This document shows positions 23,451-36,453 of a stretch of 64,000 nt of DNA, piece by piece. The first letter of the stretch is position 1; the number at the start of each line of letters is the position of its first letter. Source of the stretch: Fasciola hepatica (taxonomy: Eukaryota; Platyhelminthes; Trematoda; Plagiorchiida; Fasciolidae); NCBI GenBank assembly GCA_948099385.1, contig CANUEZ040000062.1, positions 3,155,501-3,219,500 of the forward strand. The letters run 5' to 3'. The notes under the pieces were generated by a model. That model did not search any database. It saw only the letters and a program-made list of their open reading frames with translations, and was not told the DNA's origin. The translations under genes were made by a program, and so were the position numbers.

Positions 23451-25086
23451 TCATCCCAAGACCCCACGTCACGGTCCTTATATTGGCCGAGGATTGTCAA
23501 CTGCAATTAATGGACTTATACTTAGTTTAGCTGTTATAAATATCTATTTCACTGACAGCTCGAGATTTCCGTGCAGCAAAAAGACATGATCGAGTATATC
23601 TCAAAGAAGGCCCTTCCTAAGCATATTTGTTCAATCACTGTTCTGGTATTTTAGCGCCTCAGGTTTTTTATAACTTTCGGTACCGTCGAGTTGGAATTTA
23701 AGTTAATTAAAGAGCTGACAAAAAGCTACGGTTGAAAATGTAACCAGTGAGTATTATGCAGACGAGGAAAGATTTCATATACAACGGAGTCAATGAATGC
23801 ATCATTCGGATATGTTTCAATTCACGATTCCAAAACATCAATGGTGTCAAACACATCAGGGTGGCGCAGTACTTCTTGAATGGTGACATAAAGGGATTTA
23901 TGTTGATGATTTACGCATCCAGTATGTAAACAGAGCTCTGCTTCATGAATAGACATCAACTTATGGTAAGCGGGTAACCTGTGAACAAGTAAAAGGACCA
24001 GTCAAACAATCCCGTTGTTCAACAGCTCAGATCCAATGCAATTTTACCAACTTGTTGTGTGTCAGAGTTTCACTAAAATGAAAGGTGTTATGGCGTATTG
24101 GTCCACATTGAACGAGCGGTTAAGTAGATCATACTGAGAAAGAAGAAGTAAAAAAAACTGACCGTTTTGTTAGCTAAGAGGACGATGCGATAAACCCTCG
24201 GTATAGCAAGAAAATAACCACTTTTTACTTTCAGACTGAGCCTTCGAAGGAAATCCTGGTTCTAGGTTCAAAAATAAACGAAATTCTGTAAAATACAGAA
24301 TACAATGCAAGTGCTTTGAATTATAAACGGATGAAGTCCAGATTAACCAAACATCCTACCAATAAAGAGATTGAGGCACGCACAAGCCACAATTAGGAAT
24401 ATATTCATATTGTTTCTACTGATACTAACGTAATTTATGCTAATAGTTTGTTTTTTCAGTGTACTCTTGTCTTTTACGAAAGTTATGATCGTGCTTTGGT
24501 GAAATTCCGAGAATAACAAGCCCATAACATTCACCAGTGTGCCTCACGCTCAACAGAACTGCTGACTGGCCTTAAGCGATGCGTGCTGAGGTCAAAAGTA
24601 ATGCGTCATTCAGCACCTAATCGTGGGCGATTGGCAAATGTTCCAGCGAGTTGCATTAGATTGAAACCCCTGGACGCCCAACCCAAACAATTACACAGGC
24701 AAATAAATAACAGTGAAGCGACCAAAGCACATTGATTTGTTGCTTAGTTATATTTGAAGTAAACTAACAATGTATTTAGCATTTAAAACCAAACTGGACA
24801 AATTCTATCCTGTTACCATCATGCATAGTATCCAGCATCTCATTTTGATTGTTAAAAAATGTGCTACTTATGGTGTACAGTTGTGATGCTTGTTTTCCTT
24901 TTTGCTACATGATTTGTGCGTACGGTCTCTGCGTTTGAAATATGCTCGTGATTCCTATCGCCTCAGCTCGCAATGAAAAATCAAAAGACGGCAACACAAT
25001 ACGCCAAAACGACAGGAATTACAAACGCGGTATTAAAAGATAAAATCAAACAGTCTTCAATCCCGGAGTCCAGTCACGTTCATGCC
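23451..25086. other. Non-coding, no gene recognised
   Basis: AT-rich sequence with 60-codon chance frames only. If the exon at 25087-25325 is terminal, the 3' UTR of that gene lies at the right edge here; I see no canonical AATAAA on the minus strand within the nearest few hundred bases. Confidence 0.5.
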
Positions 25087-25325
25087 CTACTGGGCCAATT
25101 TGGTTGACAAAACGTCTACCAGATTCATTAGTGGTCGTTGACCTGATTCGCGCCAGACTGCAGATAACTCATCGACTGGCAAAAGTGTGTTAAGCGTTGT
25201 GGGATCCAGCGGTTTCTCGACGGTTGATTGCTCAATCCGGCCTAGCATGCTCGAACCGATTAGCAACTGGCTTCGGAAAGGCATTTTGCGGTTTCCTGAC
25301 AAGTACAGTTTGGGCTTTTCGTAAA
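25087..25325 (-). CDS. Probable terminal exon, unknown protein
   Basis: Minus-strand stretch of 239 bp entered through a plausible acceptor (CGCTTATAACAG, AG at 25327-25326) in phase 1 and closed by TAG at 25087-25089. It encodes about 78 residues beginning YEKPKLYLSGNRKMPF and ending LVDVLSTKLAQ. The composition is balanced and protein-like, with no low complexity, and ordinary codon use. I recognise no family. A donor-like GTAGGG overlaps the stop, so this could instead be an internal exon. It lies about 5 kb upstream of the CLIC coding exon on the same strand but cannot join it in frame, so it is a separate gene if real. Confidence 0.42.
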
Positions 25326-27949
25326 CTGTTATAAGCGTCCACTAGATACATTAATAAAATCTAACGCTCACAAGAATGCTTTTGATTTACTTTTGCAGGT
25401 TGGCAAGAAATCCGTAGTTCACCACAGACTACACTACAATATTTTACTGGAAACCTGAAGTGTTTGTTTAAAGCAAAATAGATTCACTTTCTTGTGAAGC
25501 TTTAGTTTCTTCTAGTTGCTGTATTTAATTGTTGTCCCTTTGCAAGCAGTAGAATTGTGCAAAATACCCAACGTGCAGTCTTTTGGAATATCGCGTGTTT
25601 TCAGTGGTTCTGCGCTGGTGTCATGAAATGAGATAGAATATGAACATCGCACACAATTACTGTCGATTACCTTTAAGGGAGCGCCCCAAGTAATATATTC
25701 CCCAACGCTGGAGTGAGTCGAGCGTCGGGCGAGTGAAATGGAACATCATTGAACACGAATATTCTGCTGTCAAAATTCTAATTACTTAAGAAGTCCTGGA
25801 CCAGCTCAATTCAGTTTAAACAGTCATTAACCATGAACGGTTTGTACAGATTTCGGTTGTTATATTCTAGCAGGAGCCTCGTTTAGATAAGCAATTTTAA
25901 TGCAATGTTTGTTTTAGTTTAATATTTTTCACAAGGCGGTAAACTAAACAGCACAAGATGAACACAAACCAAACAAAATCTAGCCAATGTAAAACAGATT
26001 TTGGCCGAAGTTGGCCAGATAGCGATACAAGAGAAAGCTACCACCTTTAAGTGCCTGCCGATTGCGACACTTCAAGTAGAGCAACCAAATGATACTAAAC
26101 TGAATTTAGACAGTTTCGAGTCAGCTGGCCTAAACAAATTAAACAAGACTGTTTGACACATCACATATTTATCAAATATCGGCTGAGGTAGCTGGCCAAA
26201 ATATTACCACTTAAACGAAAGACCGCAAGATGGTCAGATTCGAGTCAGCTAACTAACCACTGTGCGGCACGGAAATGTTCCGCTCAATGATTAATTTACA
26301 TTTTAAGAAAGCGCCACTGATAGAGGACCTAATTTAAGCATTTTATCGGAAAATCATGAACAACCAGAAGTGAGGAGCTTGAATAGGAGAACCTATAAAC
26401 AGTGAGCTTATATACATTTGTATGCTTCCTATTTCTTCCGTATTTACAACGTCCCTCTGTAAAGCACTTCCTTGTTGTACCAAAGTTCAAGTGAACATAA
26501 TAAATATACACATTTGAAAGTAAATCCAAAATCACACACACAGATGACTGCATAATAACAAACGTTTTGAGTAAACAAACCGTTCTGGTGCAATCCGGTC
26601 TTCTGATTTTAAGTGTTCTGAAATTTATCTAACCAGTAATCTAGTTTTGATCAATGCACATTTTAGAAGCTTTCACGGCAGTCATCCACACTCGTCTTTA
26701 AGCTATCTCGATCGAACGGGTAAACTGCTATCAAGTCGTGGAAACTGGACTGAACTTAAAACGTTAGCTGACACTGGGCTTTTGGCACTCAGGCTTCTGC
26801 GGCGACAACTGTGAGCAACTCTGAGTTCGTTTCGTACCACTTGCTTCATTTTATTTCCATTGTGCCCACATTTTTGTCTATCCATCTGACTACACTCAAC
26901 CACCTATTTTCGTTTACTATAATCATCTAAGACTGTTTTACTATTGACAAGATGTACCCTAGAACCTACTTATTACACTGCGAGCTCTACGTACTTTCAC
27001 CTAACTCAGAACACAGTGCTCCACTGAGTAGAGTGCCTTATCTAACGGTGTTATTCGTGGCAACACGCGCCAGACCAACGTTGATTTTGGTTGGTTGTTG
27101 AATAAATTTGCTGAACGTGGTCTGTGATGGGTTCATGGTTTCCGGCTCCCCCTTAAAAAGCAGTGGATTACTGTGTTGATGGTGTCTCTCTGTCTCTGTG
27201 CCCGTACACAAGCATAAAACAAAAAACTCAGGCAGACTAATTTTTCCTGAGCATCACTTGATTAAAATCGGTCATTATGTGGCTCTCTATTCAGTCGAAT
27301 TTACACGACACCAACCTGCATTTTCACAAATACTCTTGTTCACAGCACAGATGTTGTCATATTTTCTCAACTTTACGTAAAATATGTTAGATATTCAATA
27401 ACTGGTGTGGTACTCACGTACATAGCTCATACCATGTTATATACATGCAAAATCACTTCTTCATGGGTACTTTTTACAAAAAATATATATAGCGAATGTT
27501 AGCCCAATTTCTTACATCTATTAACGCCTTCCCTTTGTTTCCTCTTCCACAGGTTAAACCAGAACTAACACGGACAAAATCGATTACTTAAGTTTTTTTC
27601 CTATGCGGTGTACACTCTTAATATGAAAATTTTATTCCACAAACTTCTTGAAATTAGGAGTTATAGGTTGTTTTATTTCATATGCACCTTTAAACAAGTA
27701 GAAGAGAGAGTGACTCGAAAATTTCGTTGTTTGGGAAGACGAGAAGAGCAAGGTAATCGCGATTTGACCAAAAAATGAAATTTATGGAATTCATCCCATA
27801 TTTTACATGTTTGAAGGGTTTAAAACGCCCCAAAGCTACTGTACTTTGGTGCAAACTGGTCAAAACCTCTTCCCTTCAGTTCAAACTATCATTAGCCGTG
27901 CAATGGGTGCTGTGGCTTTGGATGCTATCGCTCATCGGGAGACTCACTT
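25326..27949. other. Non-coding, no gene recognised
   Basis: AT-rich spacer or intron of the gene at 25087-25325. There are no domain-bearing frames and no clear repeat or RNA gene. Confidence 0.5.
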
Positions 27950-30900
27950 GGGAATAATGAAAAAGAGAAAGAGTAAGAGGAAAACCACAAGGAGAAACAA
28001 GTCGTAGAAGAAAGCCTGCTCGCGACACCAATCCAGGTCCTCCAACGTATCTAACCACTGAGTAGATGGACTTCTTGGAACCCAATAAATGAGACCAACA
28101 CACCCTACATGGCCAAGTTCATTGTTTAGACTTTTCAAACCTTTCTTGCATACCGTGGGATGACCACCTTAACTCATCTTCCAACCATGGCTCGCCCCAG
28201 AACACAGTGCGTCGAAGAATTCTATCCAAGGATATGCGAAACACATGCCCCAACCACCTTAGTCCGGTGACCTTTAGTATTCCATCAAATGGTTTGGTTT
28301 ATGTGCTATGACTCTGCACCTAACCTCAACACTGATAGTACGGTGCATCTACCAAGTAGTGTTACGACGACATTGGTGTTCAAATAACGACAATCTTTAT
28401 ATATCCCCCACACAAGGCGGCCACGTTTCTGAATCACACAGAATAACTGGCCTGGCTGTGGCAGAATACACTCGACCCTTCATAGATAAACGAATGTAAC
28501 ATCAACGCCACAGACAACTGAGGTTGACAAATGGCAAACAAACGTTCTGTGTACGAGAAGACATCTCGTCTGACATCCAAACTTCATACAAAATGCGGTT
28601 TTCCAGACGACAGAACTTGTCTACTTGGTTTATAATCACTCCAGATATCGAAATTTTAGTGCTGGACGAATCCAGTCCTGTTATAATGTCTTGCATTTTG
28701 CAGGTGCAGAAGGCATACGTAAAATTACCACACAGTTGTTCAACCTGTCCAGAAAAGCTTGCAACTTACCTGAATCTTCACTTAGAACAGCTATATTGTC
28801 AGCAAACTCATGACTTGATACTTTTCTATCCCGGCAAATTTCAATGCCACTATCCTCGCATGGCAAGAGTGTTGTCTCTAGGACTATAACTATCACAAAG
28901 TGAAGAAAAGAAGGTGGGGCAAACCTGACATACATCACTTCTCATAATAAACTTGGGTGATAGATCACCATAAGCACGAACTCCCATTCGGCTATACACG
29001 TTTAGGGGATTGATGACGTTAATAAGTGTGTATATTACACCCTTTAGCAACGGGGCACACCAGATAAATCTGCGGTCAAATGACTCGAACGTCGCCTCCA
29101 GATTGGAAAAGACAGAGTTAGAGGTCCATGGAAGGTCTGTTCCAAAATTTGTCGAATAGCTAAGATGTGCTCAAAACAGCCACAATTATGTCTAAATTTA
29201 GCTTGACTCTCGCGCAAGCACTGTTTTTAAGCAATTTATAAGCAATGCAGAACAGTTTAGATACGATGCCAACCAGACTCATTCTCCTGTGGTTTTCACA
29301 GAAGGACCTGTCGCTTTTTATATACATCGGCACTAACACAGATTCACAACAACTCCTTACAACTAGCTCCTTCTCCGATATGAAACTAAGGAATTTGGTT
29401 AACTTCAGTGACCATGGTGAGCTATTATCTTTGAAAACAGACGGCGACAACCCATACGGCCCAGCAGTCTTGTCATTTTAGGTGGCTTATTTCAGGAAAA
29501 ACCTCCTTCTGACGGAGGGTTGGTGTTTACATCCAGAACTCTAGCCGTCATGCTAGTTATCAAACCAATTACAGATAAGGATCAGTCAAATGTTTTTTCT
29601 CGAAATGCCCCACCCAACGATCTAGACGACGCTGCTGAGTCTGAATCAGCAAACAGTTCGCTTCTTTGCTCATATCACTGAAGCCTGACCTTTCCAGGCT
29701 GCTATTTTTACTTAGAAAATAAGGGTTGCGACTGTTTCCGATCGCTGCAGCTTTCCCCTTACACTGAGCAATCCGCCACTGCTCATGGTCTTTATTAGAT
29801 TCTAAATCAGTTTGCGCCTAAGGTGTGGCCGTGCCTAATGTCTGGAATACGGAAGAATTGCTCTTCATACATCTATCAGTGTAACTGAAGATGCAGATAC
29901 CCAGCGCCTGTATGGGTCTGGTTGTTGAACCTTGAGCAGCATTAGTGGCCCTAATTAAGGTCTCATTGACCTCTGCCTATCACCCATCTGGATCTTGTGC
30001 GCTTGACTTCATTGACGGATAGTTCCGCTTGGAAGACAGACCGGTGTCTATCGTTCGGCATCTGTGACGAACGGTCAGCTTTGGCCTTGTTTCGGTCACT
30101 GACAAGACGTAGGCTAACACGCACACGGACATCAGCGTGATCAGTGTCTACAGACGTGAACTACAACGATCGGCAATCTTGAAACTGATCCGCGCCAGCA
30201 GTAATGATAGGAGTGTGGTTGGTCTGAGTCCTACGCTGTGAAGGCATAGTAGGAGGTCAAGTTAGTCCGTGCTGCTTTTCGTGCGAGAAATTGGTACTAG
30301 CTGGGAATATTCCACGGTCGTAACATAGACGGGTAAGTCGTTCGCCATTATCGGTTCAGTCGGTTGGAACACCAAAATGGCCTCCTGTATGTCATTTTGT
30401 CTCGTCCAGGCCTCCAACTTGGAAACTGAAATCACCGGGAACAACCATTCTGTCCTCAGAGTGCGCGCTGCTGAGCGGTTCAGGCAAATCATGGTGGAAT
30501 TCATCTTTAGCCTCAGGAGAGCTACATCTAGTTGGAAGGTATACAGGAACGACAAACAACTATCGACGCCTCAGTCTATTGCAGTTGACATGCAAAACAC
30601 CGTATAATAAAACTGCACACAGGCAACTGCTGACTGGGATCTAACCAAGCAGTGCGCGACCAGCTTTCGTGCTCAGAGAGGTGCCAAAGCCAGCCTTGCC
30701 AGGAGCATTAGGAACCGAATTGCCCGGCCCGCGAAAAGTCAGACGAGGATCCGAGCACGTATCTGGAAGGCGAAGTGTTATCCCTGAAGTTAGGTTTTGT
30801 GTGCGTGTTTTAGAGACACATCGCACCCTTATTTTAACGGTTTCAAGAGTCCTAGTTGGGGCAGTCTGCTGCCCCGTTTGATAAAGTGTGTGGATGTTGA

Positions 30901-31150
30901 AAGCAGCTAAGTGAATATAATGCTTAGGTCTGAGAATCGATTCTTCTCCCCCGTTTCACCGTTATTATCCTTGACAAGAAGTGGAAGTACTCGGTTGCGA
31001 CTCATTGTGGCTTCTTCTATTCATTTAGAATAGGAATGTGAAGAATAAAGAACAGATATATATTTCCCGTGGGACGGTTGGACCTCGAAATTTCCGGGCA
31101 AATCATACCTCGCTGCTGCCCACCCCGCAAAAAGATTCTTATCTGGGAAC
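27950..31150 (-). mobile_element. RTE-like LINE, copy 3, defective
   Basis: Third minus-strand copy of the family at 3050-6830 and 22140-23450, co-linear with copy 1 over about 3.1 kb. It contains the endonuclease region (catalytic GDFN changed to GDFS at 30425-30436), the RT N-terminus (CENHRRMSLVGIVSKL at about 29230-29290), a damaged catalytic box (FADN for YADD, 28795-28806) and the common C-terminal end near 28020-28110 (WLDTLEDLDW). Many stops and frameshifts are present. At the 5' side the similarity to copy 1 ends close to 31150, where the palindromic array starts, so the copy may be truncated by, or adjoin, that array. Confidence 0.8.
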
Positions 31151-33720
31151 CCATGCAGCAAAAACACTCGGAAACCGATCGATTTTGGGACGGTTTCTGG
31201 CCGGTTCGCTATATTGATCTGACCGGTTTTCGAGCAGTTTTTAACGTGGTTTCTGAGCCGTTTAAACCGGTCTTGGGAAATACGACATGTATTTCATTAA
31301 TTTTTATCACTTTGCCCAAGGTATATCCCTGCTTACTCCTTTTTATTCGCCCAAAAATTGAGTCCTAATAAGTATCGTTATTTTGCCCAATTTAGGACTT
31401 ATGAAGCAGCCGTTATAACATATAGCTCGTTCGCAACATCGTATTTTTTGTCGGTTTGCTTAGTAGCTGCTCTTTCATAGCCCAAATCTGAATTGATACG
31501 AAGGGAAGTGACGATCAAGATACTGTGTATTTTTTATTAAACGTTTCTCAATGAATTCCTTAAATACAAACTATAATTAAAAGGAGCTTAGGTTGAAAGT
31601 AGCCCTGATAGGCGTGCCTTAAAATGGGGAAATGAGGACAATTATTAGTATTCCGTTGATGGGTGGATAAAAAGGAGTAAAAAGAAGCGTAGTTTGGGGA
31701 ACGCGACTGAGATTAATGAAGTACATTTCCTAGTTCCCATGATCGGTTTAAACCGTTCGGAAATGACTCAGAAACCCTCCGAGTGGTCTTTTCGCATCGC
31801 TTGTACCACACAGCTCATCCATAGTGGCATTCAAACTTAGTTATTTGTGTAACACACGTCAGTGTTTTATCTGAACTCGCACCACTAAACGCGGTGGCCA
31901 CTTGACCGTTACCAGTGCATGCTACACGCACGCTTCTCCAATACACACTAACCATTCTCTCCCTACATGTAGTGTTCTCCCTCTCATGGATTAAGGGAAA
32001 CATGACCCTGGTGATCGTGGTGGCGTACTGCGGAGTACCGCTGTAACGAATAGGTGGTCCCTGCGTACTGAAAAGGACTAGCGAACGCGAATAACAAGGA
32101 AACAGCTTGGAAAGGTTAAACCAACCTTACACATTCGTAAGATCGGTTTCTAGCTGATTTGTTCAGTAGCCATTTTCTCACAGGTCAAAACTGAAGTGAT
32201 GCGAAGAAAATTGACGACCATGGTACTGTGCTTTTTTAATGAAAGCTTTATCTCAATAAATGCCTCTTGTTACCAGTTATTAGTGTTGTTTGAAGCATCT
32301 AAAAGTTTGTTCGAAACAAAGGTGATTACTGGGATTTTATCTTGTGGTGGACAGAAAACAGTAAGAGGAAAAGCAATTCGGAGAAAGTGACAAAAACTAG
32401 TAAAGCATATCACGCGTTTCACAAGACCAGTTTGAACTACTCGGAAACCATTAAGGAACCCCTTAGAAACCACTCAGAAATCGCTCGAAAATTGACCAAA
32501 GCATTAGCACAAACTACTCGAAAACCGCCCAAAGACCGACCGGTTTTGGAACGGCTTTTCTATGAAGCGTTCAATGAAATAAGATGCTCCGTAAAGAATC
32601 CACAGTACCGATGTTACGAACAGGCTATGTGCATCAACGGGTTGGTATTTTTTCACTAAAACAATACAAACTTCCTTTGTGATAAAATGTCACAAAATGC
32701 ATTTATTGGAATAATATGTTTAGCATGAACTTGTAACACCGTGGTTAGCAATTTTCTTCTTATCAATGCAATATTCTAACCTATGAAAGAATGGCTACTA
32801 TCCCTTCTAGCAAAGTCGGTTCAAAACCGCTCCGAAACCGATCGGTTTTTACTATTACGAGGATCGGTTTACGATCGAGTTTCAGTCGGTGTGTTTAATA
32901 GCTATTTTACACATATAAACACTGAATTTATAAGAAGGAAATTGACGACCGATGTAACGTGAAATGCTTGCTTGGTGTTTTATTTTAATGTATTGCTTTA
33001 TTTCATCGAAATGTCCTGAAAACCTTGATATAGATCGCTCTACTTTATTCCCTCGAAAGGGATGAAATAAGTACAATTGTTCGGAAAATCAAAAATTAGT
33101 AGACAGAAAAAGTACCGTATTACGTAATTTGGGTTAGTGAAGTAAAGGAACGAAGCATATGACGTAACTCAAATGACTGACACAAATCGCTCGGGAACCG
33201 TTCAGCAACCGTGCAAGAAAATCGGTCGCAAACCACCCAGAAACCGGCCGAAAACCGATCGGTTTCGGTGCAGTTCCTGGCCGGTTTCCGAGCGGTTCTT
33301 GCAAATCGTTTGAAATACGTGATATGCTCTGTTAATGTTTTTCAACAGCCCGAATTACGTATTACGACACTCATTTCTATTTCCAAGTTTATGATTTTTC
33401 GAATAGTTGTCCTTACTTCACTCATTTCGAGGGAGTAAAATATAGCAATCTCTACTGGGGTTTTCAGGACATTTTGATGAATTAAACCAACACATTTAAA
33501 TAAAACCCCGACAAAGCATTGCACATTGCTTCGGTTGTCACCTTCCTTCGTATCAATTCGTTGTTCATCTGTGTAAAATAGTTATTAAACCAACCGACCG
33601 GAAATCGACTGAAAACCGATCGAAAAACGGTTTTATGAACGGGCTGGGTACTACAAGGGATAGAAGCCGACAGGAAACCGGTCGGAAACCGATCTTACGA
33701 AAGGACTATAGCCCTAAAGT
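31150..33720. repeat. Palindromic AAACCG/CGGTTT repeat array
   Basis: Islands dense in AAACCG and CGGTTT hexamers occur near 31170-31290, 31740-31790, 32120-32140, 32430-32560, 32815-32890, 33180-33310 and 33590-33700. Between them lies a core that starts like GA.TTGAT.CGAAG...TTGACGA. It occurs in plus orientation near 31485, 32190 and 32922, and inverted near 33560. The array forms large imperfect inverted repeats: 31333-31352 pairs with 31661-31680 (centre about 31506), and 32893-33235 pairs with 33265-33590 (centre about 33241-33264, with a perfect 14-bp AAACCGATCGGTTT at 33252-33265). Short open frames in it (31069-31368, 32342-32659, 33211-33438) are translations of the repeats, not genes. 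It could be a foldback-type non-autonomous transposon array or a satellite; I know no named family that matches. Confidence 0.75.
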
Positions 33721-34239
33721 GTTATGTTCTCACATCATAACAACTTACAGTCGTATAAGCGGTTTTTGACGTGAAATTACCCCCTTTGTATCAGTATCAT
33801 GTTAAGTGATCAAAACTTAACAAATCCCTTCAGTTGAACTGCTTCGGAGCAGTTTTAAAGACAAGCTAACTCCGTTCGCATCAAAATTTGCAACAGTTTA
33901 TTAGATACGCATTTGACTTATCTTATACACAAAATCGTGAAATGACAGAATTTAAAACCAATGACAAAACAGCACGCAAAGTGACGACCTCAAACGTGCG
34001 CCGCGTGCATGAAACCACGCGTGCTCCACCGTCGGTAAGACTAAACAAACTTCGGGTTAGGTGAAGTACGACTTCGGTTCGGTTCACTTCGTTTTTGCAT
34101 AGGACGGGTAATGGCTACAGCCAATTGGCCGTATAGAATTCTTTTGATATTGTGCACACAAGTTATGCGCCTACCATCACACAATGTATTTCCTCTAATC
34201 CCCCCTGAAAATGCAAATAAAGCTTAAAACCTCACCGTT
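33721..34239. other. Spacer, no gene recognised
   Basis: Moderate-GC spacer between the palindromic array and the LINE at 34240. A short stretch near 34040-34090 has a TTCGG-rich repeat (ACTTCGGTTCGGTTCACTTCG) but nothing larger. Confidence 0.5.
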
Positions 34240-35840
34240 TGTTCATCGCAAGAGACAATATGCATCCCAATCTCATTGGGAAGCAGTATAAAAAAGAAAA
34301 CGCCAATTACAGTACACCTCAGACGGACCGTAACATTACCCTTAATCCTCCTGGTGAACACACTCAAAACTCACTACCAGCGGCAATCTCTTTCCACTTT
34401 TACACTAGGGCACCCTTGAAGGAGTGGACGGTCTGCAGGTCTATCATTGCATTAGGCAGACTGTTCCAGCTGTTTTCTAACCCACTGTTAAAGAAGTTTG
34501 ATCTGGTTATCAACCGGGCGCGAACTTTCTTCAGCTCATTCCCATGTCCCTTTGTCCGGGAACCTAAGGCCATTTGGAATAGACTATCCGGCCTAAGACC
34601 GGAAAAACCCTTCATTACCTTGAAAGCATCTATGAGGCCCCCTAGAAATCTCTTCCCTTCCGACGAGAAAAGATAGAAGTGACAGAGTCTCAGTTTGTAT
34701 GTCTCACCACTCTGCCCTCCAGGCATTCGGGTCGCTAGATGCCGAAATTTCTGTAAGCAGGCGGCATCCGTTCTGTAGAAGGGTGACCAAGCATGCAAGC
34801 TACCTTCTAAGTGAGGTCATACTATAGCCAAGTAAGTAGGTAGGAATATTTCCGGCTGCCGGCAAGACATGGCTGATGGCAGTCTAAGGAGCTCTTCACG
34901 AGCCATTGTGCGGCAGCTTTGCACCGCTCCGACCATTTAAAGTCTGCTCATGATGATCCTGCTTTCTGTCACCCTACTGGCTGCTTTTATGATAAATAGC
35001 CCTTAGTCATGGGCGACAGCTATACTTTCTGCTGCCCGTGACAACAAGTGGCTCTTTCCAGCTTTCACCCGTAAGCCCCAACTGTACGCCCAGTCCAGGA
35101 CTGTTCCTATAGCCCCTTCTAAGTGGACCTTATCTTCAGATCCAACAACATTCACGTCATCCACGAAGAAAAAACTAGGCGATTGAACAACAAAAATAGC
35201 ACCTAGCCTAGGGCGGATCCCTGAGGCACACCACTGGCGACGTTCACCAAACTGGAGCACCTGCCCCCTACCTTAAAGTAAAATGTCCTGTAAAAGAGGA
35301 AGTCAGCTATCCAACTATATGCTGGTCCGCCTCTGCCGATGCCTCCATCTTGTACAGCAAAGGACGATGGTTGATGGAGTCGGACTCCTTGCGAAGTCCA
35401 GGCCGTATAATTCAACCTGCTTACTTTCAACCACTGACAGGTGTAAGCCCGGATGATCTCAAGAACTCCACACAGGATGTTAGCTAGGCTTGCTGGCCCG
35501 TAGTCTTCCGCTGCCATCATACGTCCACTCCTGCGGGACTCGAAGTCGAGGAGGGTTATACATAGGATGTGGGAGTATGACATACGGCGACTTGGAGTAC
35601 CAGGTCCTGTGTCTCTCACAAGGGCCAGCGGAGTTGGGCCGTGGAAATCTCCGTCCACGAAAACGGGGAAGAATATCACGCGACCAATATTGGTTGAACT
35701 TGTGGACTAGCAACGGGGAGATACTTTTCTGGCCAAGGCGATATTGATAGTCCGTTGTAATGGTCGCAATGAACTGAGTCGATAAACCCAGAACTGTGTG
35801 AACGGAAGTAGCAAGAAGACCAGGACGGTGAAATAGCACG
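34240..35840 (-). mobile_element. CR1-like LINE fragment (RT), minus strand
   Basis: Minus-strand remains of a CR1-like non-LTR element. In order from high to low coordinate it shows an RT N-terminal stretch (LANILCGVLEIIRAYTCQW, about 35440-35500), the SGVPQGSALG motif (about 35210-35240), the catalytic FVDD box at 35156-35167 (SFFFVDDVNVVG), and the C-terminal segment 34400-34798 with LRLCHFYLFSSEGKRF and RSNFFNSGL...WNSLP. The last motif is the usual end of CR1-type pol proteins. Frameshifts separate these pieces. The N-terminal RT piece resembles that in the plus-strand LINE at 47787-49550, so the two are related subfamilies in opposite orientation. Confidence 0.75.
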
Positions 35841-35844
35841 GTAA

Positions 35845-36453
35845 ATGTGTGGCAGAGTGGGTTCGTACAAATATGTTTTACTGGAGAATATAATTGTCAG
35901 ACTCAAAAATGACCAATCACAGGGAGCTTTTGTTGGAGTTGTTCGTGGCCATCCCCTTTGGTTGAGTCTCATCCGTGTGCTTGACTACGGAGCTGTACCT
36001 TGTTTTATCACGTGTGACAGATGTCAAGTTACGCCTGACGAAGATGGAGGAATGCCGGGTGGTTTGCCCATAGGTGGAAAAGTGGCTAAGCCTGTGGGGG
36101 CGCTAAAGAAGCATCCCCGAGGACAGCAAAATGCCTCATCCAGCGGTCGGGCTGCTTCACCGACAGCTGTGAGTAAGCCGCACCAGCGGTCAGGGTTTAT
36201 GGTAATTGAGAATGTACCAGAAGGTGGAAGTTGGAAGTGCTCTGCAGTGGAGGACGACAAGACCGTCTTTAACCTGGGTGTCAGGATGGCGTCACTGGCA
36301 ATGGATTGGGAGTTCTCGGTATCCCAGATGACCAGCAAACCCCACGAACCCCAGTGGTGGGCATAAATGAAAAAAACTTGCATCCTTCTCCGGCATTACG
36401 CCTGAGACCCCTCCAAAACTGAACAAAAAACCCCCATTTTGCGACTGTCTCGA
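35845..36453 (+). pseudogene. LINE ORF1-like fragment, plus strand
   Basis: A 173-codon plus-strand open frame (35845-36366) reads as a LINE ORF1-type protein: a CDRCQ cysteine pair, a basic Ser/Pro-rich linker (KKHPRGQQNASSSGR), then a RSGFMVIENVPEGGSWK block of the kind that opens the RNA-binding part of LINE ORF1 proteins. The reading frame stops just before the LTR of BEL/Pao element A. The matching endonuclease of a plus-strand LINE resumes at the other side of element A (47787 onward), so this is probably the 5' part of one LINE split by that element. The minus-strand 119-codon frame over the same place is taken as a shadow. Confidence 0.42.

Noticed and set aside
31069..31368. 99-codon plus-strand frame at the start of the palindromic array
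   Set aside because: Most of it translates the AAACCG/CGGTTT islands, which are repeats in both orientations.
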